Made by a program: the position numbers and the translations under genes. A stretch of 64,000 nucleotides of DNA. It comes from Pelomonas sp. Root1217. Lineage in GTDB: Bacteria; Pseudomonadota; Gammaproteobacteria; Burkholderiales; Burkholderiaceae_C. The notes under the pieces are model-generated. The model saw nothing but the letters and a program-made list of their open reading frames with translations, ran no database searches and was not told where the DNA came from. The DNA lies in the NCBI RefSeq assembly GCF_001425705.1, contig NZ_LMDC01000001.1:806001-870000 (forward strand), given 5' to 3'. This document shows, one piece after another, positions 27,914-37,825 of the stretch (its first letter is position 1; each line of letters begins with the position of its first letter).

Positions 27914-30748
27914 ATGTTTAAAACAACCACCATCACTGGCGCCATCCTGGCGCTGGCCGCAACAAGCGCGCTGGCCCAGGAAGCACAAAAGCTGGAGCGC
28001 ATCGAAGTCACCGGTTCGAGCATCAAGCGTGTCTCGGCCGAAACCTCGCTGCCGATGACCACCTTCACCAAGGAGGAGATCGCTCGCACCGGTGCCACCA
28101 CCGTGCAGGATCTCGTGCAGCTGCTGCCGTCCAGCTTCGGCGGCGGCGTGGTCGCGAACAACGTCGGTGCCACCGGTGGCGCCTCGACGGCCAATCTGCG
28201 CGCCCTGGGCCCCAAGTACACGCTGGTCCTGTTGAACGGTCGTCGCATGTCGAACTTCGCGTTCGGCAACAACCCTGTCGACCTGAACTCCATCCCGCTG
28301 GGCGCGGTGGAGCGTGTGGAAATCGTGCGTGACGGCGCTTCGTCCACCTACGGCGCCGACGCCGTCGCAGGCGTCATCAACTTCATCCTGAAGAAAGATT
28401 ACAAGGGCGCGGAGGTTTCGTGGGCCGAGTACAAGGCCGACAAGCCGGGCGGTGGCAATGTCAGCAACGTCAACGTCGTGGCTGGCTTCGGCGACCTGGC
28501 CGCTGATCGCTACAACATCATGCTGACGGCGAGCAAGGAATCCGTGACGCCGCTGAAGGCCAAGGATCGCAGCTTCGCGAACACTGCCGTGCGTCCGGAT
28601 CTGGGCATCAACAAGTCCTCGCCCCGCAATGGCATCCCGAACCTGAACTTCACCGACACCCTGGGTAACGCCTACACCAACGTCAACCCGCTGCGCTACA
28701 ACGGTTGCAATGCCCCCGAGTTCGGCCTGAGCACGTTCGGCTTCCCCGCCGACCCCAAGCAGTGCGGCACCGACTACGTCAAGTTCATCGACCTGATCCC
28801 CGAGCAGTGGCGCGCCAACTTCAGCGCCCGCGGTGTGGTGCAACTGGACAACGACAATCAGCTGATCGTCGAGGGCATGCACAACCGCGACCGCCAGCAG
28901 TCGTACTACTCGCCCGCACCTTATACCGACCCGACCAAGGTCGCCCCCTATCCGGTCACCGGCCGCTTCTACCCCAAGACCATCACGCTGCCCAAGGGCA
29001 TGACACTGCCAGTCGGCTACACCATGCCAAACGGCACCAAGCTGACTGCCGCCACGGTGCTGGCCGCCGACATGGCCGTTACACCGACCGGTCCGATTCG
29101 CGGCAACTGGCGCACCGTTGCCGGCGGCGGACGTTCGGATATCACCGAAACCCAGACCGACCGCCTCCTGATGGGCGCCAAGGGCACCCTGGCGGGCTGG
29201 GACTACGACACCGCCGTGACCTTCTCGCGCAACAAGGGCGAGATCTACTTCGGCCCGGGCAAGTTCAGCTATGAAAAGCTGCAGCCGCTGCTCAAGTCCG
29301 GCGACATCAACATTTTCGGCCCACAGGACGCCGCCAGCCAGAAGCTGCTGGACAGCGCACTGCTGACTGGCGAGCGCCAGCAGGCCGCCGAATCCAAGTC
29401 GACCGAGTTCGACTTCAAGGTTTCGCGTGAAGTCATGGAAATGGCTGCTGGCCCGCTGGCCGTCGCTGTGGGCTTCAACTATCGCCAGGAGAAGCTGAAC
29501 CAAGTTTCCGACCCGGTCCTCGAGTCCGGCGACGAAGTCGGTGGCGGCGGCGCCGTTCCGACCGTGAGCAGCGGCCGCAAGGTCTACGGCGTTTTCGGTG
29601 AAGTCAACATCCCGGTCATCAAGGACCTGGAAGTGAACCTGGCAGCCCGTTACGACAACTACAAGAACGACTTCGGCACCAGCTTCAACAACTTCAGCCC
29701 CAAGGCCAGCGTGCGCTTCCAGCCGACCAAGGACATCGTGGTCCGCGGCTCGGTGGCCAAGGGCTATCGCGCCCCGACGCTGTACGAGAACCTGCGTCCG
29801 CTGACCACCAGCGGCAACACGGCCGCCAACTGGAGTGACCCGGTCCGCTGCCCTGGTGGCGTGCCCATCACCAACACGATCAACCCTGTTGGCGACCTCT
29901 TGGACGAATGCACGGTCCAGCTGACCACCGGCACCGCGGGTGACCCCCATCTGAAGCCGGAGAAGTCCAAGCAGTTCTCGCTGGGTATCGTGTTCTCGCC
30001 CATCAAGGACATGACGATGGGCGTGGACTACTGGAACGTCCAGATCACCGACCCCATCGTCCAGAAGTCCGAAATCCAGGTGCTGAGTGACGCCGCGAAG
30101 TACACGCAGCAGTTCTACCGCTTCGATCCGAGCAAGGGTGACAACGATCCGGGCGGCTTCAACAAGCCCATCCAGGGCAGCACAAACAAGGACTTCCCGC
30201 TGGCATATATCTATCTGCCCTATGAAAATACGGCGAAGACCTATGCCTCGGGCCTGGACTTCAATGCCCAGTACCGCACCAAGATGGCAGGCGTGGGTAC
30301 CGTCGGCTTCAACTTTGACGGCGCCCTGATGATGACGCACGGCTACCAGTACACCGGTATTGCGAAGACCAGCGACCTGGGCAAGTTCAAGGACTTTGGT
30401 GCCGTGCCGCGCTGGCGCCATGCCATCACGGGTACTTGGTCTACCGGCATGTTCAACGCCTCCCTGACCAATAACTACACCCACAGCTACGAGGACTACA
30501 CCGACCCGACGGCGGTCAGCGCCGAGTACCCGTTGGTGCGCAAGGTCGCGGCCTACTACACCTGGGACGCCACCTTCGGCATCAACCCGACGAAGGCCCT
30601 GTCGCTTACCGTGGGCGTGAAGAACCTGCTGGACAAGGATCCGCCGTCGTCGCGTAACTCCCTGTACTTCCAGACCGGCTATGACCCGACCTACACCAAC
30701 CCGATCGGCCGCCAGTTCTACGGCCGCATCAACTACAGGTTCTTCTGA
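27914..30748 (+). CDS. TonB-dependent outer membrane receptor
   Basis: This 944-residue receptor has a signal peptide (residues 1-21, ending ALAQ), a TonB-box-like start (LERIEVTGSSIKRVSAE), a plug domain (about 50-170, with LRALGPKYTLVLLNGRRM and VERVEIVRDGASSTYGADAVAGVINFI) and a long barrel ending in aromatic F (YGRINYRFF). This VTGS-type class is common in Xanthomonas and Caulobacter relatives and takes up large substrates such as peptides or glycans. No siderophore-specific features are seen. It lies between a peptide importer and a dedicated TonB system, so peptide-like substrates are a fair guess. Confidence 0.93.
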   Translation: MFKTTTITGAILALAATSALAQEAQKLERIEVTGSSIKRVSAETSLPMTTFTKEEIARTGATTVQDLVQLLPSSFGGGVVANNVGATGGASTANLRALGPKYTLVLLNGRRMSNFAFGNNPVDLNSIPLGAVERVEIVRDGASSTYGADAVAGVINFILKKDYKGAEVSWAEYKADKPGGGNVSNVNVVAGFGDLAADRYNIMLTASKESVTPLKAKDRSFANTAVRPDLGINKSSPRNGIPNLNFTDTLGNAYTNVNPLRYNGCNAPEFGLSTFGFPADPKQCGTDYVKFIDLIPEQWRANFSARGVVQLDNDNQLIVEGMHNRDRQQSYYSPAPYTDPTKVAPYPVTGRFYPKTITLPKGMTLPVGYTMPNGTKLTAATVLAADMAVTPTGPIRGNWRTVAGGGRSDITETQTDRLLMGAKGTLAGWDYDTAVTFSRNKGEIYFGPGKFSYEKLQPLLKSGDINIFGPQDAASQKLLDSALLTGERQQAAESKSTEFDFKVSREVMEMAAGPLAVAVGFNYRQEKLNQVSDPVLESGDEVGGGGAVPTVSSGRKVYGVFGEVNIPVIKDLEVNLAARYDNYKNDFGTSFNNFSPKASVRFQPTKDIVVRGSVAKGYRAPTLYENLRPLTTSGNTAANWSDPVRCPGGVPITNTINPVGDLLDECTVQLTTGTAGDPHLKPEKSKQFSLGIVFSPIKDMTMGVDYWNVQITDPIVQKSEIQVLSDAAKYTQQFYRFDPSKGDNDPGGFNKPIQGSTNKDFPLAYIYLPYENTAKTYASGLDFNAQYRTKMAGVGTVGFNFDGALMMTHGYQYTGIAKTSDLGKFKDFGAVPRWRHAITGTWSTGMFNASLTNNYTHSYEDYTDPTAVSAEYPLVRKVAAYYTWDATFGINPTKALSLTVGVKNLLDKDPPSSRNSLYFQTGYDPTYTNPIGRQFYGRINYRFF

Positions 30749-30775
30749 GCTTGAGCTGATGGGTTGTTGAGATCA

Positions 30776-30801
30776 GCCGCGCCGAAAGGCGCGGCTTTTT
30801 T
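30776..30801 (+). terminator. Intrinsic terminator after the TonB-dependent receptor
   Basis: An 8-base perfect stem (GCCGCGCC / GGCGCGGC) with a GAAA loop is followed by six T residues, 27 bases after the receptor stop. Confidence 0.9.
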
Positions 30802-30869
30802 GTGTCGGGATGCATGTAATCCGGCTGTCGCACTTGCCCGGGTTAGCCCCAGGAAGTCGTGACAAAACC

Positions 30870-30984
30870 GACAGCTAAGATGACTGCATGGCCAGGTTTG
30901 GCCGGAGGTGTGGTTTCTCACTGCACTTGGTTCGTGGCGATGAAACGCGTGCCCGACGGCCAACTGCCACCGGGCGTTTTTTTT
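30870..30984 (+). ncRNA. Candidate small RNA or leader ending in its own terminator
   Basis: Within a 435-base gap without a gene (30749-31183) there is a second terminator-like hairpin at about 30951-30984: GCCCG pairs with CGGGC and GGC with GCC around a CAACT loop, followed by eight T residues. The receptor transcript already ends at 30801, so this terminator implies a separate transcript. A TAAGAT element at 30876-30881 could be its -10 box, but no good -35 is seen. Short open frames here look spurious. The 5' end is a guess. Confidence 0.3.
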
Positions 30985-30996
30985 GCCTTGAGCAGG

Positions 30997-31013
30997 TGTA
31001 AAGAGCCTTTACA
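30997..31013. promoter_or_regulatory. 17-base palindrome upstream of the tonB operon
   Basis: TGTAAAG (30997-31003) and CTTTACA (31007-31013) form a perfect inverted repeat around AGC. It lies in AT-richer DNA 170 bases before tonB, just after the candidate terminator. It does not match the Fur consensus. It is a good operator candidate for an unidentified regulator. Confidence 0.5.
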
Positions 31014-31183
31014 CACCGGCTGCACTGCGTGTTTTCGACGAGGCGGAATCGTTGTTTCCGCGATCTAGAATCCACGCCCTTCGGGAACCAGTTCACGGCA
31101 GGAGCGCAACTTTCGCCGTGGCGGTGGCCGCTTGTCCGAGAAGAGTCATTGACTGTGATTTGTAGTTGCAAGAAGGAGCGCGC

Positions 31184-31825
31184 ATGAATTTTGCGCAGGA
31201 GAAGCAGGGCGCATCCCGGTTCACGGGCTTTGGCATCGTCGTCCTGATCCACGTCGTGGCCATCTACGCGCTGGCCAGCGGTCTGGCTCGCGATATCGTC
31301 AAAAAGGTCACCGGCCCCATCGACGTGAAGGTGATCGAAGAGAAGGTCAAACCGCCGCCGCCGCCTGAAAAGGTGGTGCCCCCGCCGCCGGATCTCAAGG
31401 CGCCGCCTCCGCCGTTCGTGCCGCCGCCCGAATTCCAGGTGACCGCACCCGCGCCGCCGGCCCCGGCCATTCAGTCCACCCAGGTTGCGCCGCCTGCCGT
31501 GACGGAAATCCGTCCTGCACCGCCGCCGGCCCCTGCGGCTCCGCCCGTGGCCAAGCCCGCCAAGGTCACTGCGGCCATGGTCTGCACCAAGATGGGCAAG
31601 CCTGAAATGCCGTCGGTCAACTGGAGCGGCGAAGCCCTCTACAAGGCTGTGGCCACCGTGAAGGCGGGTCGCGTCACGGCTGTTGAAATCACGTCGCTGC
31701 GTGGCGGTGTGGATCGCAAGGCGCAGCGCGCCCTGATCCAGGCCGTCGAGGCAACCCTGCGTGACACCTACGAATGCCCGGGCGATCACGTGTTCGAGCA
31801 GGAGTTCCAGTTCAAGATCGACTAA
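31184..31825 (+). CDS. tonB: TonB-family energy transducer
   Basis: This 213-residue protein has a single N-terminal membrane span (about 16-38), a Pro/Lys-rich periplasmic linker (KPPPPPEKVVPPPPDLKAPP and onward to about residue 125) and a C-terminal beta-alpha domain ending FEQEFQFKID. The linker and C-terminal domain are the TonB layout used to transmit inner membrane energy to outer membrane receptors. The C-domain is not the standard YPxxA form, so this is a divergent TonB. The ATG follows AAGGAGCGCGC. It leads the exbB-exbD-exbD operon. Confidence 0.88.
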   Translation: MNFAQEKQGASRFTGFGIVVLIHVVAIYALASGLARDIVKKVTGPIDVKVIEEKVKPPPPPEKVVPPPPDLKAPPPPFVPPPEFQVTAPAPPAPAIQSTQVAPPAVTEIRPAPPPAPAAPPVAKPAKVTAAMVCTKMGKPEMPSVNWSGEALYKAVATVKAGRVTAVEITSLRGGVDRKAQRALIQAVEATLRDTYECPGDHVFEQEFQFKID

Positions 31826-31904
31826 GAGACCTGCTTAGAACCCGGCGCCAGACCGGCGCTTCCAGAACCGTATCAAAACAGAATTTTTCCTAGGAGTTGA
31901 CTCC

Positions 31905-32729
31905 ATGATTTCTCGCATCACCGGCTTCCTTGCCGCCATCGCCATGGTCGCGACCTTGGCCGTTTCGCCCGCCCACGCGCAAGATCAGAAGCCGGCCGAC
32001 GCCGCCTCGGCCGCCGTGGTTGACGCAGCCACCGCTCCGGCTGCTGCCGCCTCCAAGCCTCAAGACAACCCCTATGGTCTGGCCAACATCGTCGCCCACG
32101 GCAACGTTGTCGACCAGGTCGTGCTGTTCATCCTGGCCATGATGTCCATGGGTTCCTGGTACATCCTGGTCGTGCGCCTGTGGGACACGAGCAAGCTGTC
32201 CTCCGAAGCCAAGGAAGTCCGCGCCACGTTCTTCAAGAAGGCCAGCCTGGCCGATGGCGTCCGTAGCCTGAAGGAAGAAAGCGCCTTCCGCTACATCGCC
32301 ACCACCGCCATCGAGGCTTCGGAGCACCATGAAGGCGCCCTGACCGAGAACATCGACCACAGCAGCTGGGTGACGATGAACGTCGACCGCGCCGTCGCCG
32401 ACGTCAACACCAAGATCTCTGCCGGCCTGGGCTTCCTGGCCACCGTCGGCTCGACCGCTCCCTTCATCGGCCTGTTCGGTACGGTGTGGGGCATCCTGAA
32501 CGCGCTGACCGCCATCGGTCTGGCCGGCCAGGCCTCCATCGACAAGGTGGCCGGCCCTGTGGGTGCCGCGCTGATCATGACCGCCATCGGTCTGGTCGTT
32601 GCCGTTCCGGCCGTGCTGGGCTACAACTGGCTGGTCAATCGCAACAAGGGCGTCATGAGTGAGGTTCGTTCCTTCGCCGGCGATCTGCACGGCGTGCTGA
32701 TGGGCAACCGCTCGGTCGCTAAGCGCTAA
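31905..32729 (+). CDS. exbB: ExbB/TolQ family proton channel subunit
   Basis: This 274-residue MotA/TolQ/ExbB protein has an N-terminal signal-like segment (MISRITGFLAAIAMVATLAV, ending AHAQ) and an Ala/Asp-rich periplasmic stretch before the three-span core. The core contains ISAGLGFLATVGSTAPFIGLFGTVWGI near residue 167 and IGLVVAVPAVLGYNWLV near residue 225. The N-terminal extension is found in many ExbB forms. It works with the two ExbD proteins that follow to drive TonB. Confidence 0.93.
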   Translation: MISRITGFLAAIAMVATLAVSPAHAQDQKPADAASAAVVDAATAPAAAASKPQDNPYGLANIVAHGNVVDQVVLFILAMMSMGSWYILVVRLWDTSKLSSEAKEVRATFFKKASLADGVRSLKEESAFRYIATTAIEASEHHEGALTENIDHSSWVTMNVDRAVADVNTKISAGLGFLATVGSTAPFIGLFGTVWGILNALTAIGLAGQASIDKVAGPVGAALIMTAIGLVVAVPAVLGYNWLVNRNKGVMSEVRSFAGDLHGVLMGNRSVAKR

Positions 32730-32763
32730 TCCCTGAGCTGCCGCTCGTAAAGGAGCCAATGCC

Positions 32764-33189
32764 ATGGGCATGAACGTCGGATCCTCTTCCGGCGATGACG
32801 AGGTGGTCTCGACCATCAACACCACGCCCCTCGTGGACGTGATGTTGGTGCTGTTGATCATCTTCCTCATCACCGTGCCGGTGGTGACGCAGTCGATCGC
32901 GGTGAATCTCCCCAAGGAGACCAACCAGATTCGCGTCACCAAACCGGAAAACATCGAAATCTCGGTCAGCAAGGACGGCGACGTCTATTGGGGTACCAAG
33001 CTGGTTCCCGACATGGAGGAGCTCGTGAAGCGCCTCGGCAAGGAGTCGGTCAAGAACCCGCAGCCCGAGGTGCATATTCGCGGCGACGACAAGTCCCGCT
33101 ATGAGTCGGTCGGTCGCGTGATCTTCGCCTGCCAGCGTGCTGGCATCATGAAGATCAACTTCGTCACCGAGCCGCCGGCTCGCAACTGA
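32764..33189 (+). CDS. exbD: ExbD family protein (first)
   Basis: This 141-residue protein has the ExbD layout: short cytoplasmic start, one span (VDVMLVLLIIFLITVPVV) with the conserved aspartate in the NTTPLVDVMLV motif, and a periplasmic beta-alpha domain ending FACQRAGIMKINFVTEPP. Its ribosome site is AAAGGAGC. It shares the start MGMNVGSSSG with the next gene, evidence of tandem duplication. Confidence 0.93.
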   Translation: MGMNVGSSSGDDEVVSTINTTPLVDVMLVLLIIFLITVPVVTQSIAVNLPKETNQIRVTKPENIEISVSKDGDVYWGTKLVPDMEELVKRLGKESVKNPQPEVHIRGDDKSRYESVGRVIFACQRAGIMKINFVTEPPARN

Positions 33190-33203
33190 TCCCAGGAGTC
33201 AAC

Positions 33204-33641
33204 ATGGGAATGAATGTCGGAAGTTCGTCAGGCAGCGGTGAACCCGAAGTCATGATGGACGTCAACACGACGCCGCTGATTGACGTGATGCTGGTGCTGC
33301 TGGTGATGCTCATCATCACCATCCCGATCCAGCTGCACACGGTCAACCTGGACATGCCGCCGCCGAGCACCACGCCGCCCCAACAGGATCCGGTCGTGCA
33401 CACCGTCATGATCGACTTCGATGGCACGGTCTACTGGGACGAAGCTGCGCTGCCGAACATCGACGCCGTGAACGCCAAGATGCAGGAAATCGGCACCATG
33501 CCGATCAGCGACCAGCCGGAAATCCACATCAAGCCGAACAAGCTGGTGGACTACGGCGTCGTTGCTGCGGTGATGGCCTCGGCCCAGCGCAACAGCGTCA
33601 AGAAGATGGGCATGGTTGGTAACGAGCAATACGTCAAGTGA
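33204..33641 (+). CDS. exbD: ExbD family protein (second, tandem paralog)
   Basis: This 145-residue ExbD paralog has the same start (MGMNVGSSSG) as the preceding gene, then VNTTPLIDVMLVLLVMLIITIPIQ with the conserved aspartate and a periplasmic domain. It is clearly diverged after the span. Two ExbD proteins with one ExbB are known in Xanthomonas-type TonB systems, where the second can be needed for only some substrates. It ends 35 bases before a strong terminator. Confidence 0.92.
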   Translation: MGMNVGSSSGSGEPEVMMDVNTTPLIDVMLVLLVMLIITIPIQLHTVNLDMPPPSTTPPQQDPVVHTVMIDFDGTVYWDEAALPNIDAVNAKMQEIGTMPISDQPEIHIKPNKLVDYGVVAAVMASAQRNSVKKMGMVGNEQYVK

Positions 33642-33675
33642 CGTCTGCGGGACCGCTGACCACGATACTGTGATG

Positions 33676-33704
33676 CGCGCTGCCCGAAAGGGCGGCGCGT
33701 TTTT
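33676..33704 (+). terminator. Intrinsic terminator after exbD2
   Basis: A 10-base stem (CGCGCTGCCC / GGGCGGCGCG, one G-T type mismatch) with a GAAA loop is followed by five T residues. The next gene starts 18 bases later, so it may be transcribed by read-through or from its own promoter. Confidence 0.8.
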
Positions 33705-33722
33705 GCTTTGCAGGAGAGCAAG

Positions 33723-34982
33723 TTGAAGACTCTGAAAACCATGGTGGCCGTCGCCGTTGGCGCCTTGGCCCTGACCCTGAACGGCGCACCCGGCGCGGAG
33801 TTCGGCTTCAGCCAGGCGGCCGCGCAGGACAGCGTGCGCAAGGAAGTCGGCACGCCGCTGACCGAGGCCAGCAAGTTGGTCAAGGCCGGCAAATACAAGG
33901 AAGCCCTGGGCAAGCTGCGCGACGCCGAAGCCGTGGCTGGCCGCACCGCGGGCGAAACCAACGCCATCGAAGGCGTGCGCTTCTCAGCCGCAATGGGCGC
34001 CAACGATCCCGACACGATGGCTCGGTCGTTTGACGTGCTCAAAGGCGCGGGCAAGCTGAGCCAGGCCCAGCAGCTGCAGTACATGGAAGCCATCGCCGGC
34101 ACCTATCTGCGCAACCGCGACAACGGCAAGGCCTTGACCTGGGCGCAGCGCTACTTCAAGGAAGGCGGCAACAGCCCGACCATGAAGCAGGTGCAGCAGA
34201 ACGCGCAATTCCTGTCCGGCGACATGACGTCGACGATCAAGGACACCCTGGACGAAATCGCCGCCGACGAGCGTGCGGGCCGTGCGCCACCCAAGGACAA
34301 GCTCAATCTGCTGCTGTTCGCGGCCCAGAAGAAGGGCGACGCCAACGCGGAAGCCGTGGCGACCGAGAAGCTGCTGAACTTCTATCCCGATCCCAAGCTG
34401 TGGGCCCAGATCCTGGGCGGCCTGCCGCAGAAGAAGAGCTTCGACAGCAACCGCTATGCGCTAGACCTCTATCGCCTGCGCCTGGCCACCGGCAACATGT
34501 CGCGCGGTGCCGAGGACTACATGGAGATGGCCCAACTGGCCGCTCAGGCCGGTTATCCGGAAGAGGGCAAACAGGTCGTCGACAAAGGCATGGCCGCCGG
34601 CGTACTGGGGCAGGGTGCCGAGGGCGCCCGCCACAAGCGCCTGGCCGACCTGATGGTCAAGAAGATCGCCGAGGCCAAGGCCGCTGCAGCAGCCAGCGAG
34701 AAGGCTGCCGCGGATGCCAAGGACGGCAACGAGTTCGTGAAGCTGGGCCTGGCCAATGCCTTCGGCGGCAACGCCAAGAAGGGCGTCGAGCAGATCGAGC
34801 AAGGCATCGCCAAGGGCGATCTGAAGCGCCCCGAAGATGCCAAGCTTTATCTTGGCCTGGCCCACCAACTGGCTGGCGAAAGCGCCAAGGCCCAGGCGGC
34901 CTGGAAGTCAGTCAAGGGCAACGAAGGCGCCGCTGACCTCGCGCGCCTGTGGATCATCCAGTCGCGTTCAGCCAAGCGCTGA
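33723..34982 (+). CDS. Exported tetratricopeptide-like protein of the TonB cluster
   Basis: This 419-residue protein has a signal peptide (LKTMVAVAVGALALTLNGAPG, then QAAAQ) and a helical body with TPR-like repeats, for example LVKAGKYKEALGKLRDAEAV near residue 55 and YLGLAHQLAGESAKAQAAWKSVKG near the end. It is probably periplasmic. TPR proteins accompany some TonB systems and are needed for their function. The start is taken as TTG at 33723 because AGGAGA lies at the right distance; an ATG six codons later is the alternative. It ends just before a strong terminator. Confidence 0.8.
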   Translation: MKTLKTMVAVAVGALALTLNGAPGAEFGFSQAAAQDSVRKEVGTPLTEASKLVKAGKYKEALGKLRDAEAVAGRTAGETNAIEGVRFSAAMGANDPDTMARSFDVLKGAGKLSQAQQLQYMEAIAGTYLRNRDNGKALTWAQRYFKEGGNSPTMKQVQQNAQFLSGDMTSTIKDTLDEIAADERAGRAPPKDKLNLLLFAAQKKGDANAEAVATEKLLNFYPDPKLWAQILGGLPQKKSFDSNRYALDLYRLRLATGNMSRGAEDYMEMAQLAAQAGYPEEGKQVVDKGMAAGVLGQGAEGARHKRLADLMVKKIAEAKAAAAASEKAAADAKDGNEFVKLGLANAFGGNAKKGVEQIEQGIAKGDLKRPEDAKLYLGLAHQLAGESAKAQAAWKSVKGNEGAADLARLWIIQSRSAKR

Positions 34983-35001
34983 TCGACGGAGACCTCCAAA
35001 T

Positions 35002-35033
35002 AAAAAGGGCCCGGTATTGCCGGGCCCTTTTTT
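35002..35033. terminator. Bidirectional intrinsic terminator
   Basis: A perfect 8-base stem (GGGCCCGG / CCGGGCCC) with a TATTG loop is flanked by five A residues on the left and six T residues on the right, so it can serve both the TPR gene and the convergent SDR gene. Confidence 0.92.
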
Positions 35034-35062
35034 ATTCCGCTGTCCGTTCGGCTTTTGTATTC

Positions 35063-35201
35063 CGGGCCGAGCGCTGGGCCGCTCCCGAGCCGGCCCGCTC
35101 TGGCGATGTGCTTGCCGGTCAATCCGGTAAGCATCGCCGTCCCCTAGGGGGACCGATCAGACCTGCCGGCGTTCAGCCGGAGTAGGACTGAGCGAGGGGC
35201 A
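35063..35201 (-). repeat. Structured 3'-end repeat, copy R1
   Basis: This is one of four copies in the window. It ends directly at the stop codon of the minus-strand SDR gene (stop at 35202-35204), so in the transcript of that gene it is the first 3' untranslated sequence. It contains a 36-base core (35063-35098) identical to R2 and R3, a long hairpin (GGCGATG...CATCGCC outer stem with variable inner arms), a short CCCC/GGGG hairpin and a third variable hairpin next to the stop codon. Confidence 0.85.
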
Positions 35202-35960
<759 letters not shown>

Positions 35961-36003
35961 GATGAGGATCTCCTGGTTGACGTAAACGTCAATTGTGGCC
36001 GAC

Positions 36004-36037
36004 AAAAAAAGCCGCGGGCCTCAAGCGCCGCGGCTTT
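36004..36037 (-). terminator. Intrinsic terminator after adk
   Basis: On the minus strand a 7-base GC stem (GCCGCGG / CCGCGGC), extended by AAA/TTT pairing, is followed by seven T residues (complement of 36004-36010). It lies 19 bases after the adk stop and before the SDR gene. Confidence 0.85.
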
Positions 36038-36055
36038 GTTCGGAGAGATCGGGGC

Positions 36056-36754
<699 letters not shown>

Positions 36755-36798
36755 TCAGCGGTCGAGTATCGCATGGGGCCTTTCGGGGGCCTGACGTG

Positions 36799-37536
36799 TC
36801 AACCCTTGATGAGGCGGCGAACGCGCTCCAGATCCTCGGGCGTGTCGACGCCCGGACCGGGCCGTTCAACACTGATGTGCACGGCGATGCGCTCGCCATG
36901 CCAGAGCACGCGCAGCTGCTCCAGCGACTCGATCTGCTCCAGCGGACTGACGGCCAGTGTCGGGAAGCGACGCAGGAAGCCGGCGCGGTAGGCATACAGG
37001 CCGACATGGCGCAGTGCGCCGTTCGGCTGGCCGCCGCCGTCGCGCCACCAGGCGATGGGCGCGCGTGAGAAATACAGCGCCCGGGCCGCCTTGTCGGTGA
37101 CCAGCTTGACGACATTCGGGTTCGCGAACTCGGAAGGATCAGTGAGCGCATGCGCGACGGTAGCCATTACGCAGTCGGCCTGGGCGGTCAGCGTTGCCGC
37201 GCAGGCGTCGATCATGGCCGGCGCGATCAGCGGCTCGTCGCCCTGCACATTGACGACGACGGCATCGTCAGCCAGCCCGAGCTGCTCGACGGCTTCGGCC
37301 AGACGGTCGCTACCGGACGGATGGTCGGCCCGCGTCATCAGCGCGCGCACACCATGGGCGACGCAGGCGGCCGCAACTTCGGGAGCATCGGTCGCCACGA
37401 CGATCTGGCTGGCACCCGACTCGGCAGCACGCCGGGCAACGCGCACGATCATCGGCAGTCCGGCGATGTCGGCCAGCGGCTTGTTCGGCAGCCGCGTCGA
37501 TGCCAGGCGCGCGGGGATGATGATGGTGAAGCTCAT
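36799..37536 (-). CDS. kdsB: 3-deoxy-manno-octulosonate cytidylyltransferase
   Basis: This 245-residue enzyme makes CMP-Kdo for lipopolysaccharide. It shows [19 protein letters not shown] at the start, the VVATD and GSDRLAEA elements, [10 protein letters not shown] near residue 98 and the late [14 protein letters not shown] typical of CMP-Kdo synthetase. It lies 89 bases before adk and 73 bases after the Trm112-like gene, within the lipid A gene run. Confidence 0.96.
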   Translation of the reverse strand: MSFTIIIPARLASTRLPNKPLADIAGLPMIVRVARRAAESGASQIVVATDAPEVAAACVAHGVRALMTRADHPSGSDRLAEAVEQLGLADDAVVVNVQGDEPLIAPAMIDACAATLTAQADCVMATVAHALTDPSEFANPNVVKLVTDKAARALYFSRAPIAWWRDGGGQPNGALRHVGLYAYRAGFLRRFPTLAVSPLEQIESLEQLRVLWHGERIAVHISVERPGPGVDTPEDLERVRRLIKG

Positions 37537-37609
37537 TGGTGCACCCTTCGGCCTGCGGCCTGTCCCGCCAAGCGGGAGCGAGCTTGCTTGGGGCGGCCCG
37601 GCGCGGCGC
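37537..37609. repeat. Short hairpin-rich spacer, possible second repeat family
   Basis: This 73-base spacer between the Trm112-like gene and kdsB has a TCCCGC-CAA-GCGGGA hairpin and a CGGCCTGCGGCC segment. It does not match copies R1-R4. It has the look of dispersed intergenic repeats of Burkholderiales, but only one copy was noticed here. Confidence 0.3.
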
Positions 37610-37825
37610 TCACGGTGCCAGCACGACCGGTGGCGCGGGAGCGTCAGGGTCCCAGGCCTTGGCTTCGCTCTCCAGCATCAGAGGAATGCCGTCGCGCACG
37701 GGAAAGGCCAGGCGGTCGGCGCGGCAGGCCAGCGCCGGCAATTCCAGTCCGGCACCTTCACGCAGCAGCGTCAGCGGCCCCTTGCACAGCGGGCAGACCA
37801 GCATTTCGATGAGGCGTTGATCCAT
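37610..37825 (-). CDS. Trm112 family small zinc-ribbon-like protein (YcaR-like)
   Basis: This 71-residue protein starts [18 protein letters not shown] and contains [21 protein letters not shown], the signature of the Trm112/YcaR family. It normally sits between lpxK and kdsB, as here. Only one CxxC pair (CPLC) is seen, and the second pair is missing, as is common in bacterial forms. Its ATG overlaps the lpxK stop (TGATG). Its role is unclear. Confidence 0.92.
   Translation of the reverse strand: MDQRLIEMLVCPLCKGPLTLLREGAGLELPALACRADRLAFPVRDGIPLMLESEAKAWDPDAPAPPVVLAP

Noticed and set aside
30859-31068. A 69-codon open frame in the gap before tonB
   Set aside because: It runs through a strong terminator hairpin and the 17-base palindrome, has no ribosome site and no family likeness.
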